Source: Oscillospiraceae bacterium
GTDB taxonomy: Bacteria > Bacillota > Clostridia > UMGS1810
Assembly (NCBI GenBank): GCA_015068705.1
Contig: SVJZ01000012.1
Span: forward strand, 1-60,471
Direction of reading: 5' to 3'
Length of the DNA stretch: 60,471 bases
Positions 13,725-21,224 of the stretch are shown here, piece after piece. Made by a program: the position numbers and the translations under genes. The notes beneath the pieces are model-generated. The model was not told the origin of the DNA and searched no databases. It was given only the letters and a program-made list of their open reading frames with translations. Position 1 is the stretch's first letter. Each line of letters begins with the position of its first letter.

Positions 13725-15419
13725 CTATAGTCTGGTATCCCATTTTCCGCACCACACCGTTTCGTTACTGTGACCGTGAAATTCACTCTTTCCCATAATT
13801 TTTTGGATTACCTGCCGTATGATTTCACGGGTATTTCCATATGCGTTGATATAGGTGCGTACCATGGGTACATCATGCAGATGTGTGGTAAAATTGAGAG
13901 ATACAAATACCGTAGGCACATGGGTGGTATACCATGGCACCTCGTTGGATTGGTGGGTCGCCCAGATGATTCGTTTGGTGTTTTCCCGTGCATATCCCGA
14001 AATATCGGCAAACACCAAAGCTGCATCCACCTCGTCGTCATATTGCATGGTAGAACCCTTTTCGCGCGAGGTGCCGTCGTTTAATGTCACCTCAAACCCT
14101 GCTCGCTCCAACTCTTCCTGAATGATTTCCCGCGCCGCATCGGTTGCCCCGATGAGCCCACCTTTTTCTCCCATCAGATAATATAAGCGGATGCGCTTGT
14201 GTGTTTGGGGGGTAATGGGAAGATTGTGGTCGGTATCCTTTACCAGGGTAATGGCATCCTCCGCCGCCTTTGCTGCAAGGGAAAGATGCTTGTCGCATCC
14301 CACACGGGAGAGTGCATCTTTTTGTGGTACAAGCGCATTTTTTTCGGCAAGCGCAGGCAAGCCCAAAGCCGCCTTCATTCCCAGGATACGGGAGAGTGCG
14401 TCGTGCATCCGCTCTTCGGTGATGATTCCTTTTTTGTAACCCTCCATCATAAATCCGAAATCCTCGTCAGGGTCATTGAAAAATAAAAACATATCACACC
14501 CTGCAGCAATGGCACGGGGTACCTGCTCCCGACGGGGGAAATGTTGCCACAGACCGTTCATGTGGCTGGCATCGGTCACAATCACCCCGTTAAATCCCAA
14601 CTCACCTCGCAATACCCCCTGCAAAAGTTCGGGGGAGAGGGTGGCAGGCAACAGGTCGCGGTCGGATACTTGCGGGTTGTATTTTTGTGTCAATGCAGGT
14701 TGACAGATGTGCCCCACCATGATGCTCATCAGGTCATCTTCAATCATGGCGCGATATACCGCACCATAGGTGGATTGCCACACTTCTTCGCTTAAATCAT
14801 TGATTCCCATCAACAGGTGTTGGTCACGTTCCTCGGTTCCGTCACCCGGAAAGTGCTTTGCACATGGAGCAACATTACTCTGCCGGAGTCCTCGCATAAA
14901 TTCCTTTGCCAGGGCGATAACCTCGGACGGGTCGTTGGAATAGGCACGGGTGTTGATGATGGTATTTCGCCAGTTAAAGAAAATGTCGGTTACCGGCGCA
15001 AAATTCCAGTTGCAACCAATTGCCTCTGCCTCCACACCACTCACAAATCCTGCGTCATAGGCGGTTTGTTTGGTGCAGGAGGCACCGCACTGTGCGGCAC
15101 TTGCCACATAGGTGCCGTCGCTCATTCCGCCCGATCCGCCCATTTCGCAGTTAGAGGCAATGAGCAGGGGAATTTTGCTGTTTTGTTGCACAAAACGGTT
15201 TTGCTCCTGAATTTCCTCAGCCGGTGCATTCACATAACGCAATCCGCCAATGTGATAGCGATCGAGGATGTTTTTGAGATAATCGGGATCGCGGGAAGGG
15301 GTAAGGTGAATAAAGAGCTGTCCCACCTTTTCCTCGTCACTCATGCTTGCGATGGTGTTGTTTACCCATTCGATTTGTTTGTCATCCAGATAAAACGGAC
15401 GTTCTTTGAGTCGAACCAT
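13725..15419 (-). CDS. Glycoside hydrolase family 3, beta-N-acetylhexosaminidase-like
   Basis: The 564-residue protein has a GH3 N-terminal barrel with KHFPGDG (188-194) and the following D199-x-H201, the Asp-His dyad typical of NagZ-type N-acetylhexosaminidases. The nucleophile is Asp283 in VIVTDASHM. A second domain (about 375-550) resembles the GH3 C-terminal alpha/beta sandwich. There is no signal peptide, so it acts on imported sugars such as chitobiose or muropeptides. It lies downstream of a sugar:cation symporter on the same strand with a gap of 101 bases that holds a duplicated gene end. Uptake followed by hydrolysis is the evident logic. Substrate specificity is inferred from the motif only. 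Confidence 0.85.
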   Translation of the reverse strand: MVRLKERPFYLDDKQIEWVNNTIASMSDEEKVGQLFIHLTPSRDPDYLKNILDRYHIGGLRYVNAPAEEIQEQNRFVQQNSKIPLLIASNCEMGGSGGMSDGTYVASAAQCGASCTKQTAYDAGFVSGVEAEAIGCNWNFAPVTDIFFNWRNTIINTRAYSNDPSEVIALAKEFMRGLRQSNVAPCAKHFPGDGTEERDQHLLMGINDLSEEVWQSTYGAVYRAMIEDDLMSIMVGHICQPALTQKYNPQVSDRDLLPATLSPELLQGVLRGELGFNGVIVTDASHMNGLWQHFPRREQVPRAIAAGCDMFLFFNDPDEDFGFMMEGYKKGIITEERMHDALSRILGMKAALGLPALAEKNALVPQKDALSRVGCDKHLSLAAKAAEDAITLVKDTDHNLPITPQTHKRIRLYYLMGEKGGLIGATDAAREIIQEELERAGFEVTLNDGTSREKGSTMQYDDEVDAALVFADISGYARENTKRIIWATHQSNEVPWYTTHVPTVFVSLNFTTHLHDVPMVRTYINAYGNTREIIRQVIQKIMGKSEFHGHSNETVWCGKWDTRL

Positions 15420-15444
15420 GAAATCTTCCTTTCTTTACACATTA

Positions 15445-15556
15445 TTACTCCATTTCTGCGGGAATCTCTGCAGTGCCAACACTTCCATATTTGTTTTCAT
15501 AAAAAAACAAATATAAAAAATCACTCCATTTCTGCGGGAATCTCCGCAGTATCCAC
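15445..15556 (-). repeat. Duplicated 3' end of the symporter gene with intervening hairpin
   Basis: The symporter ends at 15521-15556 (coding TAEIPAEME then stop). A second copy of the same end, including a stop, lies at 15445-15484. They share a run of about 20 identical bases and differ at a synonymous site and in the stop codon. Between them is a perfect 11-bp hairpin (15487-15497 with 15504-15514). The outer copy is not translated as part of the gene. Confidence 0.8.
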
Positions 15557-16987
15557 TTTCTTTTCCCTTCGCTTTGCAAGCTCTGCCTGAATCCCTTCCA
15601 TTTCGGTGCGACCCAGACGATAAAAGTGCATCGCAGTTAGCGAAATGATGTGCCCTACAATGGGAATGATGCAAAAACAGATGAGAATTGCCAGATTAAA
15701 GCGCTCATTCACCGGTTGGTTGGGGGTGATGACGGTATTTCCCACCCCTGCAGAGGAAAGTGCAATGCCCACAATCAGCGTGGATGCAGAGGAAATAATT
15801 TTATCCACAAACGAAAACATGGTGCCCATCATACTGGGAACAAATCTCCCCGAACGATAGGTTTCGTAGTCGGTACAATCGGCAATCATGGGGATAACAG
15901 CGGCATTTCCCATGCCGGCAATGCATTTTTGCACCAAATATACTCCCAGGAAAATCCATGGTGTGTTGGGGTCGGGACGTAGGATAAACATAATCGCAAG
16001 GGCAATCAACGATCCCCACGAACCAATGAGAAAAGTCTTTTTCAGTCCCAACCGCCGCGCAATAAACACGCCGCCGATGGATAACGCAATGAGTGGCACA
16101 ACCACCACTGACGAGAAAACACCTTGCAGGGTAACGTCCAATAGCAGATTTGCAAATAGATAGGTGGTCACACCTGTCATGAGCAGTTGTCCCAGCTTGT
16201 CTGCCGCCGCAGAAGTGATGAGCATCTGGATGGGGCGGTTGTGGGAGATAATGTCCAGGTAATCCCTGAAACGAATGTGTGTCCCCTGTAATGATTGATA
16301 GTATTCTGGGCGATCCTTTTGCGAGATTCCCACAATGGCAAGCAGGGTAAACACAAAGGAAATGCCACAGATAATACGGGCAGCGGTGCGCCACAGGGCG
16401 GGATTGATGAGTCCTCTGTCAGGTGCAAATTCTCCCACCGAATAGGCATTTGCTAAAATGGTGGTAATGAGCAGCGGTACCAACATGCTTGCCAATTGGG
16501 TCAGCGTTCCGTCAAATCCGGAAAAGATGGGGCGTTGCTTTGGGTTGTTGGTCAAAACCGCCTGCCCTGCCTTGGTACAGATGGTCTGGCAGGTGTAGCC
16601 GATGATATACAGAAAATACAATGTGGTGGTATAGATATAACGACCGGTTGTGGACAGGGATAGGGGAGTATGAAAGATTGCCAGAATACACCCGATGATA
16701 ATCAGGTTGCCAATGAGCATAAAGGGGCGGAATCGCCCGAATTTCCCGTCGGTTTTATCCACAAAATAGCCGATGATAGGGTCGGTAACTCCGTCAAAAA
16801 TACGAGTTGCAGTGGCGATTGCTCCCACCACTACTGCCGCCAGACCCAATACATTTTGCGTAAAGTAGGCATATTGCATCATCAAAAACATTGCCAGATT
16901 GGTGGCGGCGTTGTTGAGGGAAAAAAGCCCAATTTGCCATAACTTCGCATTGTTGTATTGCGGTGTGGAAGATGTATGTTCATTCAT
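15521..16987 (-). CDS. GPH-family sugar:cation symporter (MFS)
   Basis: A 488-residue polytopic membrane protein with about 12 hydrophobic segments and glycoside-pentoside-hexuronide symporter features: AATATRIFDGVTDPIIGYFVDKT-like sequence near residue 60, followed by GRFRPFMLIG, the classic family motif. It imports a glycoside with a cation. It heads an operon with the GH3 hydrolase. The start is uncertain: ATG codons exist at 16999 and 16987 and the GAGAGG ribosome site abuts the first, so I chose 16987. The hydrophilic C-terminal tail ends in TAEIPAEME, and its coding end is duplicated just downstream after a hairpin. Confidence 0.88.
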   Translation of the reverse strand: MNEHTSSTPQYNNAKLWQIGLFSLNNAATNLAMFLMMQYAYFTQNVLGLAAVVVGAIATATRIFDGVTDPIIGYFVDKTDGKFGRFRPFMLIGNLIIIGCILAIFHTPLSLSTTGRYIYTTTLYFLYIIGYTCQTICTKAGQAVLTNNPKQRPIFSGFDGTLTQLASMLVPLLITTILANAYSVGEFAPDRGLINPALWRTAARIICGISFVFTLLAIVGISQKDRPEYYQSLQGTHIRFRDYLDIISHNRPIQMLITSAAADKLGQLLMTGVTTYLFANLLLDVTLQGVFSSVVVVPLIALSIGGVFIARRLGLKKTFLIGSWGSLIALAIMFILRPDPNTPWIFLGVYLVQKCIAGMGNAAVIPMIADCTDYETYRSGRFVPSMMGTMFSFVDKIISSASTLIVGIALSSAGVGNTVITPNQPVNERFNLAILICFCIIPIVGHIISLTAMHFYRLGRTEMEGIQAELAKRREKKVDTAEIPAEME

Positions 16988-17072
16988 GTTGGTTGCCATC
17001 CTCTCAAAAGTGATAGCATTACTTTTCCCTGTATGGTAAAAAATATGTATTCGCCGCCGTTTGATTGTAATA

Positions 17073-17119
17073 TAAAAAAACCTTTCGTTTCTCTGAGGTC
17101 GAGAAAGAAAGGTTTTTGT
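17073..17119 (-). terminator. Terminator for the small-protein operon
   Basis: CCTTTC with GAAAGG and an inner TCTC/GAGA stem, with an A run on the plus strand that reads as T on the transcript strand. Confidence 0.75.
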
Positions 17120-17129
17120 TTGATACGGG

Positions 17130-17450
17130 TTAATCCAACCAACCGGCAATCAGAACCACCGCCAGCACTGCAATCAGCAGGGTGTCATTTGCCGAATCAA
17201 GAAGCAGGAGGACAATTACCCCGATAAGCAGGATATCATCCGGCTCCAGTCTTCCAAAAATGTCAGATAATCCCGTTCCATTGCGCCCGGCAGTATGTAC
17301 TGCCGCCGCTGCAACGCAATCGTCAGCCTGTATATCCTGCCCGGAACTTTCCACCGTTTGTGGAACCACAACCTCGCCGTTTTCTGCCTTGGGTTTTGGC
17401 GGTTGATTGTTCGGGTAGGTGTTATAACCATCATAATAGCGTCTGTACAT
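17130..17450 (-). CDS. Small hypothetical protein with hydrophobic C-terminus
   Basis: 106 residues: a polar, Asn/Pro/Tyr-rich N-terminus (MYRRYYDGYNTYPNNQPPKP), an acidic and alanine-rich middle, then LEPDDILLIGVIVLLLLDSAND followed by a second hydrophobic stretch. The two segments could be a membrane hairpin. AAGGAGG precedes the start. It is the last of three small genes on the minus strand. I do not recognise the family; sporulation- or envelope-associated roles are possible because similar small hydrophobic tails occur there, but nothing here proves it. Confidence 0.65.
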   Translation of the reverse strand: MYRRYYDGYNTYPNNQPPKPKAENGEVVVPQTVESSGQDIQADDCVAAAAVHTAGRNGTGLSDIFGRLEPDDILLIGVIVLLLLDSANDTLLIAVLAVVLIAGWLD

Positions 17451-17461
17451 GGTATGCCTCC

Positions 17462-17788
17462 TTAGGTCAGGTCCTTTAATATTGAGGTCATCCGTGTCAT
17501 TTGCAGCATCCGGATTGCCTTATCCATGTGCGCGGCACGTCCCTGACGCATGTATGGTTTTAATGCAGTGAGCAGGTTGATGCGTGGGTCCGGACCGGAA
17601 TTCATGCGTTCCATCACCGATTTTACCTTGGACATCATTTCCATCTGGTTTGCGGTGTCGCTGTCATTTTGGGTAGCCAATCCGCTCGCCTGACCACCTC
17701 CCAGCTCCCCAATCATTTGGGAAAGTGTTTGCATGGTATCTGGGTCGTCCAGCAGTTGTTTCACTTTATCCATCATGTTGTCATCCAT
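17462..17788 (-). CDS. Small hypothetical helical protein
   Basis: 108 residues, methionine-rich and charged, predicted mostly helical: MDDNMMDKVKQLLDDPDTMQ at the start, then a glycine/serine linker, and a basic C-terminal part (INLLTALKPYMRQGRAAHMD, then KAIRMLQMTRMTSILKDL). No membrane segment or known catalytic motif. GGGAG precedes the ATG. It sits between two other small genes with gaps of 11 and 19 bases, so they form one transcript. Family not recognised. Confidence 0.7.
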   Translation of the reverse strand: MDDNMMDKVKQLLDDPDTMQTLSQMIGELGGGQASGLATQNDSDTANQMEMMSKVKSVMERMNSGPDPRINLLTALKPYMRQGRAAHMDKAIRMLQMTRMTSILKDLT

Positions 17789-17807
17789 TTCGGATTCTCC
17801 CTTCCGG

Positions 17808-18065
17808 TTATTGAAACAGTTGTTTGAGCTTGTCGAGCACTTGCGGATTTTCCGCCAGGGCTCGCATCATATCGTCGGTTGAGGTTTTGCGCAGTTTGTC
17901 TGCCATGTCACCGAGGTTGAGTTTTTCCAGTGCACGCAGTGCCGCTTCTTTATCCACCCGGGCAATGTTGTCACGGATGTTGTTTTGATTGATTTGTTGT
18001 ACCAGCTTAGCGGTTTGGTTTTCATGGTCTGCCGAGAGCAATGTTTGGAGCAAATCCTTTTCCAT
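17808..18065 (-). CDS. Small hypothetical helical protein
   Basis: 85 residues, charged and helical (LLQTLLSADHENQTAKLVQQ, then DKEAALRALEKLNLGDMADK). The C-terminal half (LRKTSTDDMMRALAENPQVLDKLKQLF) could be an amphipathic protein-binding region. GAGGAGG precedes the ATG at 18065. It is the first gene of the three-gene operon. No known family recognised. Confidence 0.7.
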   Translation of the reverse strand: MEKDLLQTLLSADHENQTAKLVQQINQNNIRDNIARVDKEAALRALEKLNLGDMADKLRKTSTDDMMRALAENPQVLDKLKQLFQ

Positions 18066-18290
18066 AATATCCTCCTCGTTTCACGGATATATAGCCTGCC
18101 GGAATTGTTTCATATTAAAATAGTATGGCGTCGCGTGGGCGGATATACCGTGCATTTTAAAAAGCCGTTCTACCACAGTATATGAGATATGTGCCCCAAG
18201 TGTTCCTGCATTGCTGCACATTTTGTGAAAACACTTGTTCCATGTACTCCCTTTCATCTTCTATACAACTTTCCTTTCGTTTTTTCGCAC

Positions 18291-18322
18291 AAAAAAACAG
18301 ACGCCGCATCACGCAACGCCTG
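18291..18322 (-). terminator. Terminator of the NlpC/P60 gene
   Basis: On the minus strand CAGGCGTTGC pairs with GCGGCGTCTG (three wobbles) and seven T residues follow. Confidence 0.75.
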
Positions 18323-18337
18323 CTCCTTTTGAAATTG

Positions 18338-19006
18338 TTAGAAAATGCGGCGGGCACACGAATAAGTGTTTGCATAGTAGCCGCTGTTGATGGTGACCAT
18401 TTCCACCGAGCGTCCCGGCTTGGGAGAGTGAATCATCATGCCGTCGCCCACATAGATACCAGAGTGGCTGATTCCACCGCCGCCGGTAACAAAAAATACG
18501 ATATCGCCGGGTACCAGTTCACTTTTGGAAACGGCATAGCCGTTGCCTGTCTGGGATGCCGCGGTGCGATTTAAATTGATACCCATCTGGGAGTAGCAGT
18601 ATTTTACCAAACCCGAGCAATCAAATCCTGCAGGGGACATTCCGCCATAACGATAGGGGGTGCCGATGTACTGCCGTGCAATATCCACCACGCGCTGTCC
18701 CTTGGAACGGTCGCCGCCATTACGGCTCACATCTGCGCCGCCTACACGGACATAATCTTCCGAAACAAATGCGCTTTTGCCGTTATAGTTGATTTCATAC
18801 CAACCGGGAGTGTAGCCGATGATGGAAACGGCGCTGCCCATGGAAACCTGAGTAACCACCGAACTATTTGTGGTTGCCGCCGAACGTACATTGAGCACCT
18901 CGGTGGTAACATAACCGGTATCTGCCGCAAATGCGGATATGGAAAAGAGTGCGGAAGCACCCAAAGCTGCAATCATGGTGATGATGCCTTTTTTGAAATA
19001 ATTCAT
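18338..19006 (-). CDS. Secreted SH3b-NlpC/P60 endopeptidase
   Basis: The 222-residue protein has a signal peptide (about 1-28, ending AFAADT), a bacterial SH3 domain (about 30-88: VTTEVLNVRSAATTNSSVV, then GWYEINYNGKSAFVSEDYV) and an NlpC/P60 catalytic domain (about 104-222). Cys130 in FDCSGLV, His181 in SHSGIYVG and His193 in HSPKPG form the expected triad. Such enzymes cut D-gamma-Glu to diaminopimelate bonds in wall peptides, for growth or separation. It is monocistronic with its own strong promoter and terminator. TGTNAC-type repeats lie upstream on the far side of the gap. Confidence 0.93.
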   Translation of the reverse strand: MNYFKKGIITMIAALGASALFSISAFAADTGYVTTEVLNVRSAATTNSSVVTQVSMGSAVSIIGYTPGWYEINYNGKSAFVSEDYVRVGGADVSRNGGDRSKGQRVVDIARQYIGTPYRYGGMSPAGFDCSGLVKYCYSQMGINLNRTAASQTGNGYAVSKSELVPGDIVFFVTGGGGISHSGIYVGDGMMIHSPKPGRSVEMVTINSGYYANTYSCARRIF

Positions 19007-19065
19007 GCGCTCCTCCTGTTTTTTTAAAATACAGGTCTTTGCTTATGTAATGACCTTATGGTATC

Positions 19066-19094
19066 ATTATACCCGAAAAAATTAATTTTGTCAA
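19066..19094 (-). promoter_or_regulatory. Promoter of the NlpC/P60 gene
   Basis: On the minus strand TTGACA (19094-19089), 17-bp spacer, TATAAT (19071-19066): a full consensus sigma-A promoter. Confidence 0.88.
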
Positions 19095-19234
19095 ACTTTT
19101 TTAACAATTCTTTCATATTTTTTGATAACCTGCATAGAATAATAGGTTATATTTATATATGTTGTACAAAAATTGTGAAAAAATCTGTTATTTTGTTACA
19201 GAGATGGCGTGAGAGCGAGTAAAAAATAAAACAA

Positions 19235-19276
19235 TGTGACATTTTTTGTAACAATTCATGTAACAATTTGTGTTTT
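19235..19276 (+). repeat. 12-bp-phased TGTNAC direct repeats
   Basis: TGTGAC, TGTAAC, TGTAAC and TGTTTT begin at 19235, 19247, 19259 and 19271, an exact 12-bp period, ending 8 bp before the folT -35 box. It could be an operator for a dimeric regulator; WalR sites are similar but have 11-bp phasing. Confidence 0.5.
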
Positions 19277-19283
19277 CCCCTGC

Positions 19284-19312
19284 TTGACAATGGAAACATC
19301 CGGCAGTATAAT
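19284..19312 (+). promoter_or_regulatory. Promoter of the THF riboswitch and folT
   Basis: TTGACA (19284-19289), 17-bp spacer, TATAAT (19307-19312); the riboswitch begins about 10 bases downstream. Confidence 0.88.
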
Positions 19313-19321
19313 AAAGGAAAT

Positions 19322-19417
19322 GCAGAGCAGGTATGGCGCGTTAAGTGTCAAAGAATGGGAGTAGAGTCTTTGAACGAAAAGCCTTTGCGGCTTGCGGTGC
19401 CATGCTTCATCCGCTGT
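19322..19417 (+). ncRNA. Tetrahydrofolate (THF) riboswitch
   Basis: The conserved core of the folT-type THF riboswitch is visible: GCGCGTTAAGTG, then GAATGGGAG, ACGAAAAGCC, TTGCGGTGCCATG and CATCCGCTG. A P2 stem forms from ATGGC (19333-19337) and GCCAT (19399-19403), and a weak closing stem from GCAG and CTGT. Downstream, CCCCT (19454-19458) can pair with AGGGG (19474-19478), which hides the ribosome site AAGGAAGGGG, so folate-dependent control of translation is likely. The controlled gene is an ECF S component of the folate type, as expected for this class. Confidence 0.88.
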
Positions 19418-19485
19418 TACACAGTTACATAGTAATATGTTGGTTTGTGACAGCCCCTGCTTACAATTAAGGAAGGGGATTTTTT

Positions 19486-20043
19486 ATGTTCAAAAATGCG
19501 TTAACCTTGAAAAAACTCAGTGTAAAGGATTTGTGTGTTGCGGCAATGTTGGTGGCAATCACCCTCATCTTGTCCTATGTGTCGGGCTTTTTGCGGATAG
19601 GTGATTTTGCCAAGTTTAATTTCAGCTTTATTTCGGTGTATGTAGCCGGGGTAATTTTTGGGCCATATATTTCGGGCACGGTTGCAGCACTTGCGGATGT
19701 GATTTCCTTTGTGGCAAATCCAACCGGCGCATTTGTGCCCATATTTACCGTTTTGGAGTTTTTGAATGGATTTTTGTTTGGCCTTTTCCTGTATCGTGGT
19801 ACCGGAGAGGGATTTACCAAGCTTTCTTTTGTAGTGCGCACGCTTGTATGCGTGGCGTTGCAACTCGCAGTCAATCTTTTCATCCGCACATATTTTCTCT
19901 CGGAATTGTATTATGGTGGCAACTTTTTGCCGCTTTTTATCACCAGAATCCCTACAACCGGAATCATGGCGGCAATCAAAGTGGTGGTTATGATTGCATT
20001 GGAACCGTTTATGAAGATGATTGTCAAAGCGGTGACGAAATAA
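19486..20043 (+). CDS. folT: Folate ECF transporter S component
   Basis: A 185-residue membrane protein with about six hydrophobic segments. It carries the S-component pattern AAMLVAITLILSYVSGFLRI near the N-terminus and FNFSFISVYVAGVIFGPYIS following it, with GTVAALADVISF, PTGAFVPIFTVLEFLNGFLFG and a C-terminal FITRIPTTGIMAAIKV. The THF riboswitch directly upstream supports folate as substrate. S components work with a shared energising module (EcfA, EcfA', EcfT), and those genes are not in this window, so it is a group II-type stand-alone S component. The ATG at 19486 follows AAGGAAGGGG. Confidence 0.9.
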   Translation: MFKNALTLKKLSVKDLCVAAMLVAITLILSYVSGFLRIGDFAKFNFSFISVYVAGVIFGPYISGTVAALADVISFVANPTGAFVPIFTVLEFLNGFLFGLFLYRGTGEGFTKLSFVVRTLVCVALQLAVNLFIRTYFLSELYYGGNFLPLFITRIPTTGIMAAIKVVVMIALEPFMKMIVKAVTK

Positions 20044-20082
20044 AAAACAGACGGTTTTGTTGATGTGTTTTTCGTTTTTAAC

Positions 20083-20111
20083 TTGTACATGCCCACAAAA
20101 TGTGTTAGAAT
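20083..20111 (+). promoter_or_regulatory. Promoter of ispG
   Basis: TTGTAC (20083-20088), 17-bp spacer, TAGAAT (20106-20111). Confidence 0.7.
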
Positions 20112-20150
20112 GAATATGTGCGTATATTAAAACAAATGGTGGTTTATTTT

Positions 20151-21191
20151 ATGACGAAAAAATTCAAAATCGGAGAAAAAATGATCGGCGGCGGAAGTCC
20201 CGTCACCATTCAATCCATGACCAATACCAAAACCAAAGATGTGCCCGAAACTGTCAAGCAGATTCTCTTGCTGGAACAGGCAGGGTGCGATATTGTGCGT
20301 GTTGCTGTTCCCGATGAGGAGAGTGCCCGTGCCATTGCGGATATCAAACGTGACATTCATATTCCACTGGTTGCAGATATCCATTTCGATTATCGACTGG
20401 CGATTTCCGCCATGGAGCATGGTGCAGATAAAATCCGCTTAAACCCCGGCAATATCGGCGGCGAGGATAGAGTGCAGGCAGTTGCCGCCGTGGCAAAACA
20501 ACGCCATATCCCCATCCGTGTGGGGGTAAATGGCGGCTCGCTGGAGGCGGATTTGCTCAAAAAATATGGCGGTCCCACCCCCGAGGCGATGGTGGAAAGT
20601 GCCCTGCGCCATACCGCCATGCTGGAACAATGCGGTTTTTCAGATATCGTGGTGTCCCTCAAAGCATCCGATGTGCCCCGCACCATTGCCGCATACCGCC
20701 TGATGCATCAAAAAGCAGACTACCCCCTGCACCTTGGGGTAACAGAAGCAGGCACCCGGTTTTCGGGCACCGTAAAATCTGCAGTGGGTCTTGGCACCTT
20801 GCTTGCAGACGGCATCGGCGATACCATCCGGGTTTCCCTAACCGATGACCCGGTTCACGAGGTAACCACCGCACGCGAAATTTTAAAATCTCTCAACTTG
20901 CGCACAGGCGGCGCACGGATGGTTTCCTGTCCCACCTGCGCCCGTACCGCCATCGGACTCATCGACCTGGCAAAACGGGTGGAGGAATATCTTACCACGG
21001 TGGATAAAGATATCACGGTTGCAGTCATGGGCTGTGCAGTCAACGGTCCCGGCGAAGCGCGCGAGGCGGATATCGGTATTGCTGGCGGCGATGGTTGTGG
21101 TCTGTTGTTTCAAAAAGGAGAAATCATTCGCAAGGTGCCCGAGGCAGAATTGTTTGATGCCTTAAAAGAAGCGATTGAACAATTTTCCTAA
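20151..21191 (+). CDS. ispG: 4-hydroxy-3-methylbut-2-en-1-yl diphosphate synthase
   Basis: The penultimate enzyme of the MEP isoprenoid pathway, a [4Fe-4S] enzyme converting MEcPP to HMBPP. The 346 residues match the short bacterial form. Cluster ligands are C260 and C263 (SCPTCAR), C295 (MGCAVNGPGE) and E302; the barrel shows DIVRVAVP, VADIHFDYRLA and KIRLNPGNIG. The start is set at the ATG at 20151; the only nearby ribosome-like site is GGTGG eight bases upstream, so translation initiation may be weak. ispC, rseP and other MEP genes that often precede it are absent here. polC follows after 33 bases, a recurrent clostridial neighbour. Confidence 0.95.
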   Translation: MTKKFKIGEKMIGGGSPVTIQSMTNTKTKDVPETVKQILLLEQAGCDIVRVAVPDEESARAIADIKRDIHIPLVADIHFDYRLAISAMEHGADKIRLNPGNIGGEDRVQAVAAVAKQRHIPIRVGVNGGSLEADLLKKYGGPTPEAMVESALRHTAMLEQCGFSDIVVSLKASDVPRTIAAYRLMHQKADYPLHLGVTEAGTRFSGTVKSAVGLGTLLADGIGDTIRVSLTDDPVHEVTTAREILKSLNLRTGGARMVSCPTCARTAIGLIDLAKRVEEYLTTVDKDITVAVMGCAVNGPGEAREADIGIAGGDGCGLLFQKGEIIRKVPEAELFDALKEAIEQFS

Positions 21192-21224
21192 CAAATGTTT
21201 TTGTAAGAAGATACGGAGGAGCAT

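Noticed and set aside
15435-15674. Short minus-strand frame reading through the duplicated symporter end
   Set aside because: It depends on the frame through the hairpin and is out of frame with the symporter; it has no ribosome site.
19235-19276. WalR box upstream of the NlpC/P60 gene
   Set aside because: The repeats are phased by 12 bp rather than 11, and they lie next to the folT promoter, far from the hydrolase promoter; I keep them as an unassigned repeat.
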